Assembly: GCA_018241165.1 (NCBI GenBank)
Contig: JAFEEK010000062.1
Location: 1-11,594 of the forward strand
DNA from: Pseudomonadota bacterium
Lineage (GTDB): Bacteria > Pseudomonadota > Gammaproteobacteria > Xanthomonadales > Rhodanobacteraceae
DNA: 11,594 nucleotides
Direction of reading: 5' to 3'
The stretch's first letter is position 1. Each line of letters opens with the position of its first letter. A program made the translations under genes and the position numbers. This document shows positions 4,478 through 11,568 of the stretch, in pieces. Below the pieces are notes generated by a model that was not told the origin of the DNA, did no database searches, and saw nothing but the letters and a program-made list of their open reading frames with translations.

Positions 4478-6895
4478 ATGTTCCGACTCTCTCGAATCGC
4501 TGTCCTACTGGCCGGTATCGGCCTTGCCTTCGCCGTGTTGGCGCAAGACAACGGTACGCCGGTCGACCCGCCAGGCCGCGTGGCCCGGCTTTCCTACATG
4601 CAAGGCGATGTCAGCTTCGTGCCGGCCGGCGAAAACGACTGGGTGCAGGCGCAACTGAATCGCCCGCTGATCACAGGCGACAAGCTGTGGACCGACCGCG
4701 GCTCGCGCGCGTCGCTGGAAATCGGCGCCGCCGCCGTGCGCATGGATCAGAACACGAGTTTCGACTTCCTCAATCTCACCGACAACACCGCGCAGATGGA
4801 ATTGACGCAAGGCACGCTGAACCTGCGCGTGCGCCGCCTGTACGACGGCCAGAGCTACGAGATCGACACGCCTACGCTTGCATTCGTGGTCAATCGCGTC
4901 GGCGTGTTCCGCATCGACGTCGAACCCGACGGCCGTTCGACCGTCGTCACCGTGCTCAGCGGCGGCGGCGACGTTTACGGCGAGGGCGGCGCGCGCTTTG
5001 CCGTCGACGAGGGCCAGTCGGTCACGTTCCATGACGCGCAATTGCGCGACTACCAGGTCAACGACTTGCCGCGCACCGATGCGTTCGACGATTTCTGCCA
5101 CGACCGCGATACGCGCTGGGACAATTCGTCCTCGCGCCGCTATGTGTCCGAAGACGTAATCGGCTACCAGGACCTGGACAGCTACGGCTCGTGGAGCGAC
5201 GTGCCCGAGTACGGCAATGTCTGGTATCCGACGTCCGTCGCCGTGGGCTGGTCGCCGTACCACTCCGGCCATTGGGCCTGGGTCGGCGCCTACGGCTGGA
5301 CCTGGATCGATGATTCGCCATGGGGCTTTGCACCGTTCCATTACGGACGCTGGGCCTACATCGGCAACCGCTGGGGCTGGTGCCCGGGCCCGGTCGCGGT
5401 GCGCCCGGTCTATGCGCCTGCGCTGGTCGCCTTCGTCGGCGGTCGCGGCGGCTTCGGCGTCAGCGTCTCGATCGGCGGCCCGATCGGCTGGTTCCCGCTC
5501 GGTTATCGCGACGTCTACATCCCGCCGTATCGCGTCAGCCAGAATTATTTCACCCGCGTCAACGTCAGCAACACGGTGATCAACAACACCGTCATCAACA
5601 ACTACTACGGCAACTACTCGCGCGGCGACGTCGATTACGCGCGCATCAGCTACGCCAACCGCAACATCGCCGGTGCGGTGACCGCGGTGCCGGCGGCGGC
5701 ATTCGTCGCTTCGCGTCCGGTTGCCGGCGCGGCCATCGCCGTCAATCGCGAAACCTTCGCCAACGCCCGCGTCTCCGGTTTCGCCGCGATCGCCCCGACC
5801 CGCGCCAGCCTTGCGCCGGCCGTCGCGGCACGCGCAGTACCGGCGGCGACCGTGGTCAATCGTCCGATCGTCGCGGCAACGGCTCCGCCCGCCCGAGTCG
5901 CTTCGTTCGCGCAACGCCAGGCCGTGCTGGACAAGAATCCGGGCCGGCCGTTGAGCGAACACCAGCTGCGCACCACGGCGGTTGCCGCGGGAGCCGTCGC
6001 CGGCGGCGCCGCGGAGGCGCGCGCGATCGGTGCGCGTCCGAATGTGCGCGTGGTCACCGAGCGTGGCGCGCCGACCTTCACGCCCGCCAAGGCCTTGCCG
6101 GCGCGCGCGGAGCCTGCGACAGGCGTATCCCGTGCGGACCAGGGCCTGCGTGAAAACGCGCGCCCCGAAGGGTCCTCCGATCGCGGCATGCCCGCCGTCA
6201 ACCGCAATGCGCCGACCGTGCAACGCGCGGCGCCCGCGGCGACCGGCAACGCCGGCGAGCAACCGCGTCATCTTGACTCGTCGCGATTCGCACATCCGCA
6301 GGAAACCGGGGTGCGCGCAGCACAACCGGAGCGCACCGCGCCGAACCGGGAAATCCAGCGCACCGTGCCGGCAAACAAGCCAACGTCCAACGAGGATCGC
6401 GGCAATGCCAACGGCAACGGGCGTGCGGCCACCAATTTCGGCAACCGCACGGTGGCGCCGGCGCAAACCCAGCCCGAATACCGGGCCCCGCAGCGCAACG
6501 TGCAGGAGGACCGGGCCCCGCAACAGGAATACCGTGCCCCGCAGCGCAACGTGCAGGAGAATCGGGCTCCGCAACAGGAATACCGCGCACCGCAGCGCAA
6601 CGTGCAGGAGAATCGGGCTCCGCAACAGGAATACCGCGCACCGCAACGCAACGTGCAGGAATATCGCGCACCGGCACAACCGCAGCAGGAATACCGCGCA
6701 CCGCAGCGCAACGTGCAGGAATATCGCGCACCGGCACAACCGCAACAGGAATACCGCGCACCGCAGCGTAGCGTGCAGGAATACCGCGCGCCGCAGGGCA
6801 ACGCCCAGCCGAACGCACGCGTGGCGGAACCGGTGCAGCGCGGCAACGCGCCCGAACACAAGAAGAACGACGACAACAAGGATCATCGCAATTGA
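4478..6895 (+). CDS. Secreted FecR-domain / DUF6600-like protein with C-terminal YRAPQ tandem repeats
   Basis: The start is set by AAGGAG 7 nt before the ATG and by a signal peptide (MFRLSRIAVLLAGIGLAFAVLA, cleavage near 22). The 805-residue protein has several zones. A FecR-like beta domain (about 33-185) contains ARLSYMQGDVSFVPAGE, GDKLWTDRGSRASLEIG and VLSGGGDVYGEG. A Trp/Tyr/Gly-rich domain (about 222-345) contains WAWVGAYGWTWIDDSPWGFAP and HYGRWAYIGNRWGWCPGP. An Asn/Val/Tyr stretch lies at about 355-380, and then a long Ala/Arg/Pro-rich, probably disordered region. Tandem repeats occupy about 666-773, and the tail is basic with many Lys and Asn (EHKKNDDNKDHRN). The FecR fold here lacks the anti-sigma helix and a nearby sigma factor, so iron signalling is unlikely. 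A periplasmic or surface structural role is inferred. A strong terminator follows. Confidence 0.88.
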   Translation: MFRLSRIAVLLAGIGLAFAVLAQDNGTPVDPPGRVARLSYMQGDVSFVPAGENDWVQAQLNRPLITGDKLWTDRGSRASLEIGAAAVRMDQNTSFDFLNLTDNTAQMELTQGTLNLRVRRLYDGQSYEIDTPTLAFVVNRVGVFRIDVEPDGRSTVVTVLSGGGDVYGEGGARFAVDEGQSVTFHDAQLRDYQVNDLPRTDAFDDFCHDRDTRWDNSSSRRYVSEDVIGYQDLDSYGSWSDVPEYGNVWYPTSVAVGWSPYHSGHWAWVGAYGWTWIDDSPWGFAPFHYGRWAYIGNRWGWCPGPVAVRPVYAPALVAFVGGRGGFGVSVSIGGPIGWFPLGYRDVYIPPYRVSQNYFTRVNVSNTVINNTVINNYYGNYSRGDVDYARISYANRNIAGAVTAVPAAAFVASRPVAGAAIAVNRETFANARVSGFAAIAPTRASLAPAVAARAVPAATVVNRPIVAATAPPARVASFAQRQAVLDKNPGRPLSEHQLRTTAVAAGAVAGGAAEARAIGARPNVRVVTERGAPTFTPAKALPARAEPATGVSRADQGLRENARPEGSSDRGMPAVNRNAPTVQRAAPAATGNAGEQPRHLDSSRFAHPQETGVRAAQPERTAPNREIQRTVPANKPTSNEDRGNANGNGRAATNFGNRTVAPAQTQPEYRAPQRNVQEDRAPQQEYRAPQRNVQENRAPQQEYRAPQRNVQENRAPQQEYRAPQRNVQEYRAPAQPQQEYRAPQRNVQEYRAPAQPQQEYRAPQRSVQEYRAPQGNAQPNARVAEPVQRGNAPEHKKNDDNKDHRN
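6473..6796 (+). repeat. In-frame tandem repeats (51-nt then 60-nt units) in the FecR-domain gene
   Basis: The codon for the Glu of EYRAPQ recurs at 6476, 6527, 6578 and 6629 (51-nt spacing), then at 6689 and 6749 (60-nt spacing). The short unit encodes QEYRAPQRNVQENRAPQ and the long one QEYRAPQRNVQEYRAPAQPQ. Adjacent copies are almost identical at DNA level, including synonymous sites, which suggests recent duplication. A last partial unit ends near 6796. Both unit lengths are multiples of three, so copy-number change keeps the frame. Confidence 0.92.
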
Positions 6896-6918
6896 TCGCG
6901 AGCATCCGTGATCCCGCA

Positions 6919-6951
6919 AACCGCGCCCGGCAAGTCCGGGCGCGGTTTTTT
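6919..6951 (+). terminator. Rho-independent terminator after the FecR-domain gene
   Basis: AACCGCGCCCGG (6919-6930) pairs perfectly with CCGGGCGCGGTT (6936-6947) around the loop CAAGT. A run of six T residues (6946-6951) follows. It begins 23 nt after the stop codon at 6895 and separates this gene from the thiamine operon. Confidence 0.93.
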
Positions 6952-6986
6952 GCGCCATCCGAATTTCGCCGCGACGGTCAACCGGC

Positions 6987-6992
6987 TAAACT
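6987..6992 (+). promoter_or_regulatory. -10 box directly abutting thiS (possible leaderless transcript)
   Basis: TAAACT at 6987-6992 resembles a -10 hexamer and ends 6 nt before the thiS ATG. A transcript starting at the usual distance would begin at or next to the start codon. The 6 nt between hold no Shine-Dalgarno sequence. The -35 region is weak (TTTCGC at 17-nt spacing). Only 47 nt separate the previous terminator from thiS, so there is no room for a TPP riboswitch. Confidence 0.4.
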
Positions 6993-6998
6993 AGCGCA

Positions 6999-7202
6999 AT
7001 GATCGCGATCGTCCTCAACGGAGACTCCCGCACCTGCGCCGCCGGGCGCACGCTGCGCGATCTGCTCGACGAGGCCGGCTACGCGCAACGCCGCGTCGCC
7101 GTGGAAATCAATCGTGAAATCGTGCCGAAGAGCGAGCACGCGCAGCGCGAGATCCGCGATGGCGATCGCATCGAAATCGTCCATGCATTGGGCGGAGGGT
7201 GA
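6999..7202 (+). CDS. thiS: ThiS, sulfur carrier protein of thiamine biosynthesis
   Basis: This 67-residue ubiquitin-like protein starts MIAIVLNGDSR and ends in the family's Gly-Gly tail (ALGGG). In the pathway the C-terminal glycine is adenylated by ThiF, converted to a thiocarboxylate, and delivers sulfur to ThiG for the thiazole ring. The motif VAVEINREIVPKSEH (28-42) and the acidic RDGDRIEIVHALGGG end are typical. Its stop codon is separated by 3 nt from the GTG start of thiG, so the two are co-translated. Neither thiF nor the glycine or tyrosine oxidase (thiO/thiH) is in this window. The ATG has no ribosome binding site in front of it. Confidence 0.94.
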   Translation: MIAIVLNGDSRTCAAGRTLRDLLDEAGYAQRRVAVEINREIVPKSEHAQREIRDGDRIEIVHALGGG

Positions 7203-7205
7203 ACC

Positions 7206-8015
7206 GTGAATGCGCAACTGAAAACCGCCACAACTTTCGACGACGCCCTCGTGATCGCCGGAAAGTCCTACCGTTCGCGCCTGCTCACCGGCACCGGCAA
7301 GTACAAGGATCTGGATGAAACCCGGCGCGCCACCGAAGCGGCCGGCGCGCAAATCGTCACCGTGGCGATCCGGCGCACGAACATTGGCCAAGACCGGAAT
7401 GCGCCGAACCTGCTCGACGTGCTGCCACCGCAAAAGTATACAATTTTGCCGAACACGGCCGGCTGCTACACCGCCGACGATGCCGTGCGCACCTGCCGGC
7501 TCGCGCGCGAACTGCTCGACGGCCACAGCCTGGTCAAGCTCGAAGTCCTCGGTGACCAGAAGACGCTGTTCCCGGACGTCGTGCAAACGCTCAAAGCCGC
7601 CGAAACCCTGGTCGCGGAAAAATTCGAGGTGATGGTCTACACCAGCGACGATCCGATCCTGGCCAAGCGCCTGGAGGAAATCGGCTGCGTCGCGGTGATG
7701 CCGCTGGCCGCGCCGATCGGCTCGGGCTTGGGCATCCAGAACCGCTGGAACATCCTCGAAATCGTCGAAACCGCCAAGGTGCCGATCATCGTCGACGCCG
7801 GCGTCGGCACCGCGTCGGATGCCGCGATCGCGATGGAACTGGGCTGCGACGGCGTGCTGATGAACACTGCGATCGCCGGCGCGAGGGATCCGGTGCTGAT
7901 GGCCGCGGCGATGCGCAAGGCGGTCGAAGCCGGGCGCGATGCATTTCGCGCCGGCCGCATCCCGCGCAAACGCTACGCTTCCGCGTCGAGTCCCATCGAT
8001 GGCACCATCGGCTAA
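7206..8015 (+). CDS. thiG: ThiG, thiazole synthase
   Basis: This 269-residue cytoplasmic TIM-barrel enzyme condenses deoxyxylulose 5-phosphate, dehydroglycine and ThiS-thiocarboxylate into the thiazole phosphate of thiamine. K111 in [16 protein letters not shown] is the imine-forming lysine. Phosphate-binding and barrel motifs include LLTGTGKY (26-33), VTVAIRRTN (51-59), NTAGCYTA (83-90), [13 protein letters not shown] (170-182) and [28 protein letters not shown] (196-223). The C-terminus has the family ending [15 protein letters not shown] ([10 protein letters not shown]). It begins at a GTG codon 3 nt after thiS, inferred to be coupled to it. Its last 17 nt overlap the upstream candidate start of trmB. 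Length and motifs are normal for the family. Confidence 0.97.
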   Translation: MNAQLKTATTFDDALVIAGKSYRSRLLTGTGKYKDLDETRRATEAAGAQIVTVAIRRTNIGQDRNAPNLLDVLPPQKYTILPNTAGCYTADDAVRTCRLARELLDGHSLVKLEVLGDQKTLFPDVVQTLKAAETLVAEKFEVMVYTSDDPILAKRLEEIGCVAVMPLAAPIGSGLGIQNRWNILEIVETAKVPIIVDAGVGTASDAAIAMELGCDGVLMNTAIAGARDPVLMAAAMRKAVEAGRDAFRAGRIPRKRYASASSPIDGTIG

Positions 8016-8820
8016 GCCCGTGCGCCGAGTGCGCAGTCTTTTCCTTCCCCCGCCTGCGGGGGAAGGTGCCGAAGGCGGAAGGGGGGAAAACATGGAGCGC
8101 GCTTGCACGACTTCCCCTCACCCCAGCCCTCTCCCGCAAGCGGGAGAGGGGGAAAAGCGCCACATCCGCAGTTTCGTACTGCGCCAGGGCCGCTTCACGC
8201 CCGCGCAGCAACGCGCGTTCGACGCGCACTGGCAGCGTTACGGCCTCGATCCGCAGACGCCGCTCGACGCCGCCGCGGTGTTTGGCCGGCGCGTGCCATT
8301 GGTTCTGGAAATCGGCTTCGGCAACGGCGAGCAGTTGCTGTGGTCGGCGCAGCGCGAGCCGGACAAGGATCTTCTTGGCGTGGAAGTGCATCGCCCCGGT
8401 GTCGGCCGCCTGCTCAACGCGCTGGCCGCGCACAATGTGGACAATGTGCGTTTGTATAATTCCGACATCATTACCGTACTGGACGCGGCGATCGCACCTG
8501 CGGCCCTGAGCGAAGTGCGCATCTATTTCCCCGATCCGTGGCCGAAGAAGCGCCAGACCAAGCGCCGCCTGATCCAGCCGGAATTTGCCGCCCGTCTCGC
8601 CACCCGCGTCGCGCCCGGCGGACGCTTGCATCTGGCCACCGACTGGGCGGACTATGCCGCGCAGATGCGCGACGTTCTGGACAACGCGAGCGGCTGGCGC
8701 AACCTGGGCGGCGCGGATGGTTTCGTCGTGCAGCCGCCATGGCGCACGCAGACGCATTTCGAGAAACGCGGACGCAAGCTCGGTCACGGCGTCTGGGACC
8801 TGCTGTATGAACGCCGTTGA
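7999..8820 (+). CDS. trmB: TrmB, tRNA (guanine-N7)-methyltransferase, with repeat-derived N-terminal insertion
   Basis: TrmB methylates G46 at N7 in tRNA using S-adenosylmethionine. The SAM-binding motif [11 protein letters not shown] (103-113), [16 protein letters not shown] (127-142), [15 protein letters not shown] (176-190), TDWADYA (214-220) and the C-terminal [21 protein letters not shown] are all present, so the catalytic core is intact. The N-terminus is odd. The family normally has one [14 protein letters not shown] segment, but here KPVRRVRS (6-13) and [14 protein letters not shown] (54-67) are separated by 40 residues translated from palindromic repeats ([20 protein letters not shown]). 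From ATG 7999 the protein is 273 residues; without the extra 45 it would be 228, a normal length. An alternative ATG at 8092 (242 residues) has GGAAGGGGGG in front, itself part of the repeat. The stop is certain; the start is not. Confidence 0.9.
   Translation: MAPSAKPVRRVRSLFLPPPAGEGAEGGRGENMERACTTSPHPSPLPQAGEGEKRHIRSFVLRQGRFTPAQQRAFDAHWQRYGLDPQTPLDAAAVFGRRVPLVLEIGFGNGEQLLWSAQREPDKDLLGVEVHRPGVGRLLNALAAHNVDNVRLYNSDIITVLDAAIAPAALSEVRIYFPDPWPKKRQTKRRLIQPEFAARLATRVAPGGRLHLATDWADYAAQMRDVLDNASGWRNLGGADGFVVQPPWRTQTHFEKRGRKLGHGVWDLLYERR
8032..8172 (+). repeat. Doublet of inverted palindromic repeats (REP/REPIN-like) inside the 5' end of trmB
   Basis: Two perfect 11-bp hairpins with 2-nt loops lie at 8043-8066 (CCTTCCCCCGC/GCGGGGGAAGG) and 8127-8150 (CCCTCTCCCGC/GCGGGAGAGGG). 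The second half, read in reverse complement, resembles the first, so the pair is in inverted orientation. CTTTTCC (8038-8044) and GGAAAAG (8151-8157) are terminal inverted arms. The sequence CGCAGT occurs at 8032-8037 and again at 8167-8172, exactly 135 nt apart. This is the structure of a REP doublet of the kind mobilised by RAYT transposases. The palindrome type encoding [10 protein letters not shown] is a familiar intergenic repeat in many proteobacteria (recollection). Confidence 0.82.
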
Positions 8821-8872
8821 CCTTCACCGCTGACGCCGCCGAACAAGAACAAGCCCCGATGAACGGCCCGAC

Positions 8873-10717
8873 ATGAACACTGGACTCGTCCTCAGCCACG
8901 ACATGATGCTCGTGCTGGGCCTGGTCGCGTTCACGGTGTTGATGCTGGTGCTCGAATGGATCCGTGCCGACCTGGTCGCGCTGCTGGTCATCGTCGTCAT
9001 CGGCATCACGCGCCTGATTCCGGTCGAGCGCCTGTTCGACGGCTTTGCCGGCAACGCGGTAATTTCCCTGCTCGCGATCATGATCATGGGCGCCGGACTG
9101 GATCGCACCGGCGTGCTGAACAAGGCGGCGTCGTTCATCCTGCGCCTGGCCGGCGGCATCGAGTCGCGCCTGGGTTTGCTCATCAATTCCATGGCCGGTG
9201 CGTTGTCGTCGATCATCCAGAGCCAGGCACTGGCGACGTTGTTCCTGCCCGTGGTCAGCCGCGTCAGCGCCCGCACCGGCGTACCGATATCGCGCCTGCT
9301 GCTGCCGATGGCGTGCTGCATCCTGGCCGGCACCAACATGACGATGATCAGCAATTCGCCGCTGATCCTGCTCAACGACCTGATCGCGAGCGCGAACCGC
9401 AACCTGCCGCCGGGTGCGCAGACCATCGAACCGTTTTCGCTGTTCGCGATCGCGCCGGTAGGATTGCCGCTGCTGATCGCCGGCCTGGCCTACTTTGCGC
9501 TGTTCACGCGCAAATTGCTGCCGGGGGATGATGATTCGCAGGGCGTCACGCCCGGCCGCACCGAAACCTATTTCGCCGAGACCTATGGCATCGACGGCGA
9601 AGTGTTCGAGCTCACCGTCACCGCCGAAAGCCCGCTGGTCGGCATGAGCATCGCCGAAACCGAGGCGCTGCGCGGCGCGCCATTGATGCTGGCGATCAAG
9701 AACGGCGACGAGACGCGCCTGGCGCCGCCCGCGGACACCATGATCTGGGTCGGCACCGTGCTCGGCGCGCTCGGCAAGCGCGAGGCGGTGAACGAGTTCG
9801 CCAACCTGAACCTTTTGCGCGTGCAGTCGCGCCTGCGCGTGTTCCGCGACATGTTCAACCCGAACCGCGCCGGCATCGCCGAAGCGGTGGTGCCGCCGAC
9901 CTCGCGCTTCATCAAGCAGGAGGTCGGCGAGCTGCGCCTGCGCAAGCGTTTTGGCATCAGCGTGCTGGCCGTGTACCGCGGCGAGGAAGTGTTCCGCGAA
10001 GACGTGCGCAAGACCGCACTGCGCGCCGGCGATACCCTGGTGCTGCACGGGTTCTGGCGCGATTTGGCGATGGCGTCGGAAGAGCGCGACATCGCCGTCA
10101 TCACCGACTACCCCAAGGAAGACCACCGCCCGGCCAAGATCTGGCACGCGGTCGCGTTCTTTGCGCTGGCCATGGGCCTTGGCCTGTTCACCGAAATCAA
10201 ATTGTCGGTCGCGATGATGACGGGCGCGGTCGGCATGCTGCTGGCCGGCGTGCTCAACATGGACGAGGCCTACCGCGCGATCAACTGGAAGACGATTTTC
10301 ATCATGGCCTGCCTGATTCCACTCGGCTGGGCGATGGATTCCACCGGCGCGGCGGCATGGCTGGCGCAGGAACTGATGCGCTACGCCGGAAACTTGCCGA
10401 TCTGGGCGCTGGAAGCGTGCGTGGCAGTGATCACCTTGCTGTTCTCGCAGGTGATCTCGCACGTCGGCGCCGCGGTGATGATGGTGCCGATCGCGATCAA
10501 CATCGCGCTGGCCTCGGGCGGCAATCCCGCCGCGTTCGCCATTGTGGTGGCCATTTCCACGTCGAATACCTTCATCATTCCCGGCGCCAGTCCGACCATC
10601 CTCATCGTCGCCGGCCCGGGCGGCTACAGCAGCCGCGATTTCCTGCGCGTGGGCCTGCCGCTGACGCTTCTGATGCTGGTGGTGATGCTGGTGGCGGTGA
10701 ACCTGGTGTTCCACTGA
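8873..10717 (+). CDS. SLC13/DASS-type permease with two internal TrkA-C (RCK_C)-like domains
   Basis: This 614-residue inner-membrane transporter has two hydrophobic halves (about 11-215 and 422-614) around a soluble insert. The insert holds two TrkA-C-like domains, about 236-312 (ELTVTAESPLVGMSIAE...GTVLGALGKREAV) and about 330-410 (EAVVPPTSRFIKQEV...AGDTLVLHGFWRDL). That layout is typical of the SLC13 anion/sodium symporter branch. The second half keeps a clear Ser-Asn-Thr signature (ISTSNTFIIPGASPTILIVAGPGGY, 561-585). The matching block of the first half is GTNMTMISNSPLILLND (153-169), a divergent version. The substrate cannot be read from the sequence; sulfate or a dicarboxylate is possible. 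It begins 52 nt after trmB and probably belongs to the same operon. The ATG lacks a clear Shine-Dalgarno site, and a five-codon ORF (8859-8876) ends across it. Confidence 0.92.
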   Translation: MNTGLVLSHDMMLVLGLVAFTVLMLVLEWIRADLVALLVIVVIGITRLIPVERLFDGFAGNAVISLLAIMIMGAGLDRTGVLNKAASFILRLAGGIESRLGLLINSMAGALSSIIQSQALATLFLPVVSRVSARTGVPISRLLLPMACCILAGTNMTMISNSPLILLNDLIASANRNLPPGAQTIEPFSLFAIAPVGLPLLIAGLAYFALFTRKLLPGDDDSQGVTPGRTETYFAETYGIDGEVFELTVTAESPLVGMSIAETEALRGAPLMLAIKNGDETRLAPPADTMIWVGTVLGALGKREAVNEFANLNLLRVQSRLRVFRDMFNPNRAGIAEAVVPPTSRFIKQEVGELRLRKRFGISVLAVYRGEEVFREDVRKTALRAGDTLVLHGFWRDLAMASEERDIAVITDYPKEDHRPAKIWHAVAFFALAMGLGLFTEIKLSVAMMTGAVGMLLAGVLNMDEAYRAINWKTIFIMACLIPLGWAMDSTGAAAWLAQELMRYAGNLPIWALEACVAVITLLFSQVISHVGAAVMMVPIAINIALASGGNPAAFAIVVAISTSNTFIIPGASPTILIVAGPGGYSSRDFLRVGLPLTLLMLVVMLVAVNLVFH

Positions 10718-10748
10718 GACGCGCCGCGCCGCCATGATCGGGTTGCGC

Positions 10749-10754
10749 TAGAAT
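10749..10754 (+). promoter_or_regulatory. Possible -10 box of the small secreted protein gene
   Basis: TAGAAT at 10749-10754 matches the -10 consensus at 5 of 6 positions. It lies 54 nt before the ATG at 10809, giving a leader of about 48 nt. No convincing -35 hexamer is present at 16-18 nt spacing, so this is tentative. Confidence 0.3.
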
Positions 10755-10808
10755 CGCCACGGGACTACTTCCTCCGCAAGGATGCTTGCCATCAATCGGA
10801 GGTTCGCC

Positions 10809-11162
10809 ATGATCCGTCTCGCCGTGATTCTGGTTCTTTGCGTTCCCGCCATCGCTGCGGCAAACACATGCAGCGTATCCGGCACTGCCTATGGCTACCA
10901 CGGCCAGCCGCTGCGCGCAGCCGTGGTGCGCCTGACCGACACGCACACCCAAAGCACCGCGTTTCTCGTCACCAACGCCAGTGCCGGCTTTGCCTTTGCC
11001 GATCTTGCGCCGGGCACGCGCTATCGCGTCGACCTGCTCAGTGCACCGACTGCCGTCACCGGCTCGCGCCTGCCGACGCGCTCGATCGTGGGCATGTCGC
11101 CCGCGTTCACCTGCGTGGCGGGAAACACGGCGCGCGCCGACGTCCGCGCACAGGTGTATTGA
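10809..11162 (+). CDS. Small secreted protein with carboxypeptidase-regulatory-like beta-sandwich domain
   Basis: The start at 10809 is preceded by GGAGG at 6-nt spacing and opens a typical signal peptide (MIRLAVILVLCVPAIAAA, cleavage near residue 18). An in-frame upstream ATG at 10782 would spoil it. The mature protein of about 99 residues has the pattern of a carboxypeptidase D regulatory-like or Cna-B-like domain: CSVSGTAYGYHGQPLRAAVVRLTD, then TNASAGFAFADLAPGTRYRVDLL. Such domains are binding or structural modules on secreted proteins. C21 and C102 are the only cysteines in the mature protein and could form one disulfide. It stands alone after the transporter, and its stop is only 6 nt from the stop of the convergent Rieske gene. 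No specific function can be assigned. Confidence 0.8.
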   Translation: MIRLAVILVLCVPAIAAANTCSVSGTAYGYHGQPLRAAVVRLTDTHTQSTAFLVTNASAGFAFADLAPGTRYRVDLLSAPTAVTGSRLPTRSIVGMSPAFTCVAGNTARADVRAQVY

Positions 11163-11168
11163 AGCGGC

Positions 11169-11501
11169 TCAGGGCAGGCAGACTTGTCCGTCGATGACTT
11201 CGACGGGTACCGAGCGCAGGGACGCGCCGCGGCACGGACCTCCATGGCAATGGCCTGATTGGAGGCCAAACACCGCGCCGTGCGCCGCGCAGATCAGCGT
11301 GCCGTTGTCGATCAGGAACTTGCCGGGTGCCCAATCAAGGCGCCGCCCGGCATGCGGGCATTCGTTGTGAAAGGCCGCAACGGTTTCGCCGGCACGCACA
11401 AGAATGAGGTCGAAACCGCCAGTGCTGGAGTCCACGCGCACGGCGATGGCACCGCCATCCGGGATGTCGTCGACGTTGGCTAACGATTTTCTAACGTCCA
11501 T
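11169..11501 (-). CDS. Small Rieske [2Fe-2S] protein
   Basis: This is a compact single-domain Rieske protein of 110 residues from the chosen ATG. The cluster ligands are seen as C-P-H in NECPHAGRRLDW and C-x2-H in LICAAHGAVF, 21 residues apart from His to Cys, with the usual QSGHCHGGPCRGASLRSVPVEV ending. Proteins of this type resemble the ferredoxin subunit of Rieske dioxygenases and NirD-like proteins, and transfer electrons in the cytoplasm; the partner is not in view. An earlier in-frame ATG at 11531 would add 10 residues. I prefer 11501 because a possible -10 box (CAGAAT, complement of 11543-11548) would leave almost no leader for the longer form, and MDVRKSLANVDDIPDGGA is a natural family start. 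No signal peptide or membrane segment is present. Confidence 0.88.
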   Translation of the reverse strand: MDVRKSLANVDDIPDGGAIAVRVDSSTGGFDLILVRAGETVAAFHNECPHAGRRLDWAPGKFLIDNGTLICAAHGAVFGLQSGHCHGGPCRGASLRSVPVEVIDGQVCLP

Positions 11502-11568
11502 TGGCGTATCTAGCCCTTCCACGACCCGCATTCGCGGTCATCATTCTGCCACAGGGAGCGACACGGCC

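Noticed and set aside
4505..6958. Very long minus-strand open frame of about 817 codons opposite the FecR-domain gene.
   Set aside because: Its low-complexity Arg/Val/Ala content mirrors the opposite strand; the plus-strand gene has a signal peptide, Shine-Dalgarno site, domain motifs and terminator.
8043..8150. Two repeat copies as the start of a CRISPR array.
   Set aside because: There are only two palindromes, in inverted rather than direct orientation, with no spacers of uniform size and no cas genes.
8038..8157. Rho-independent terminator between thiG and trmB.
   Set aside because: The two hairpins are followed by A-rich rather than T-rich sequence on the plus strand, and they lie inside the open trmB frame.
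8471..10735. Minus-strand open frame of about 754 codons opposite the transporter.
   Set aside because: Its His/Gln/Arg/Asp-rich composition is typical of antisense reading of a GC-rich membrane protein gene; the plus-strand transporter is unmistakable.
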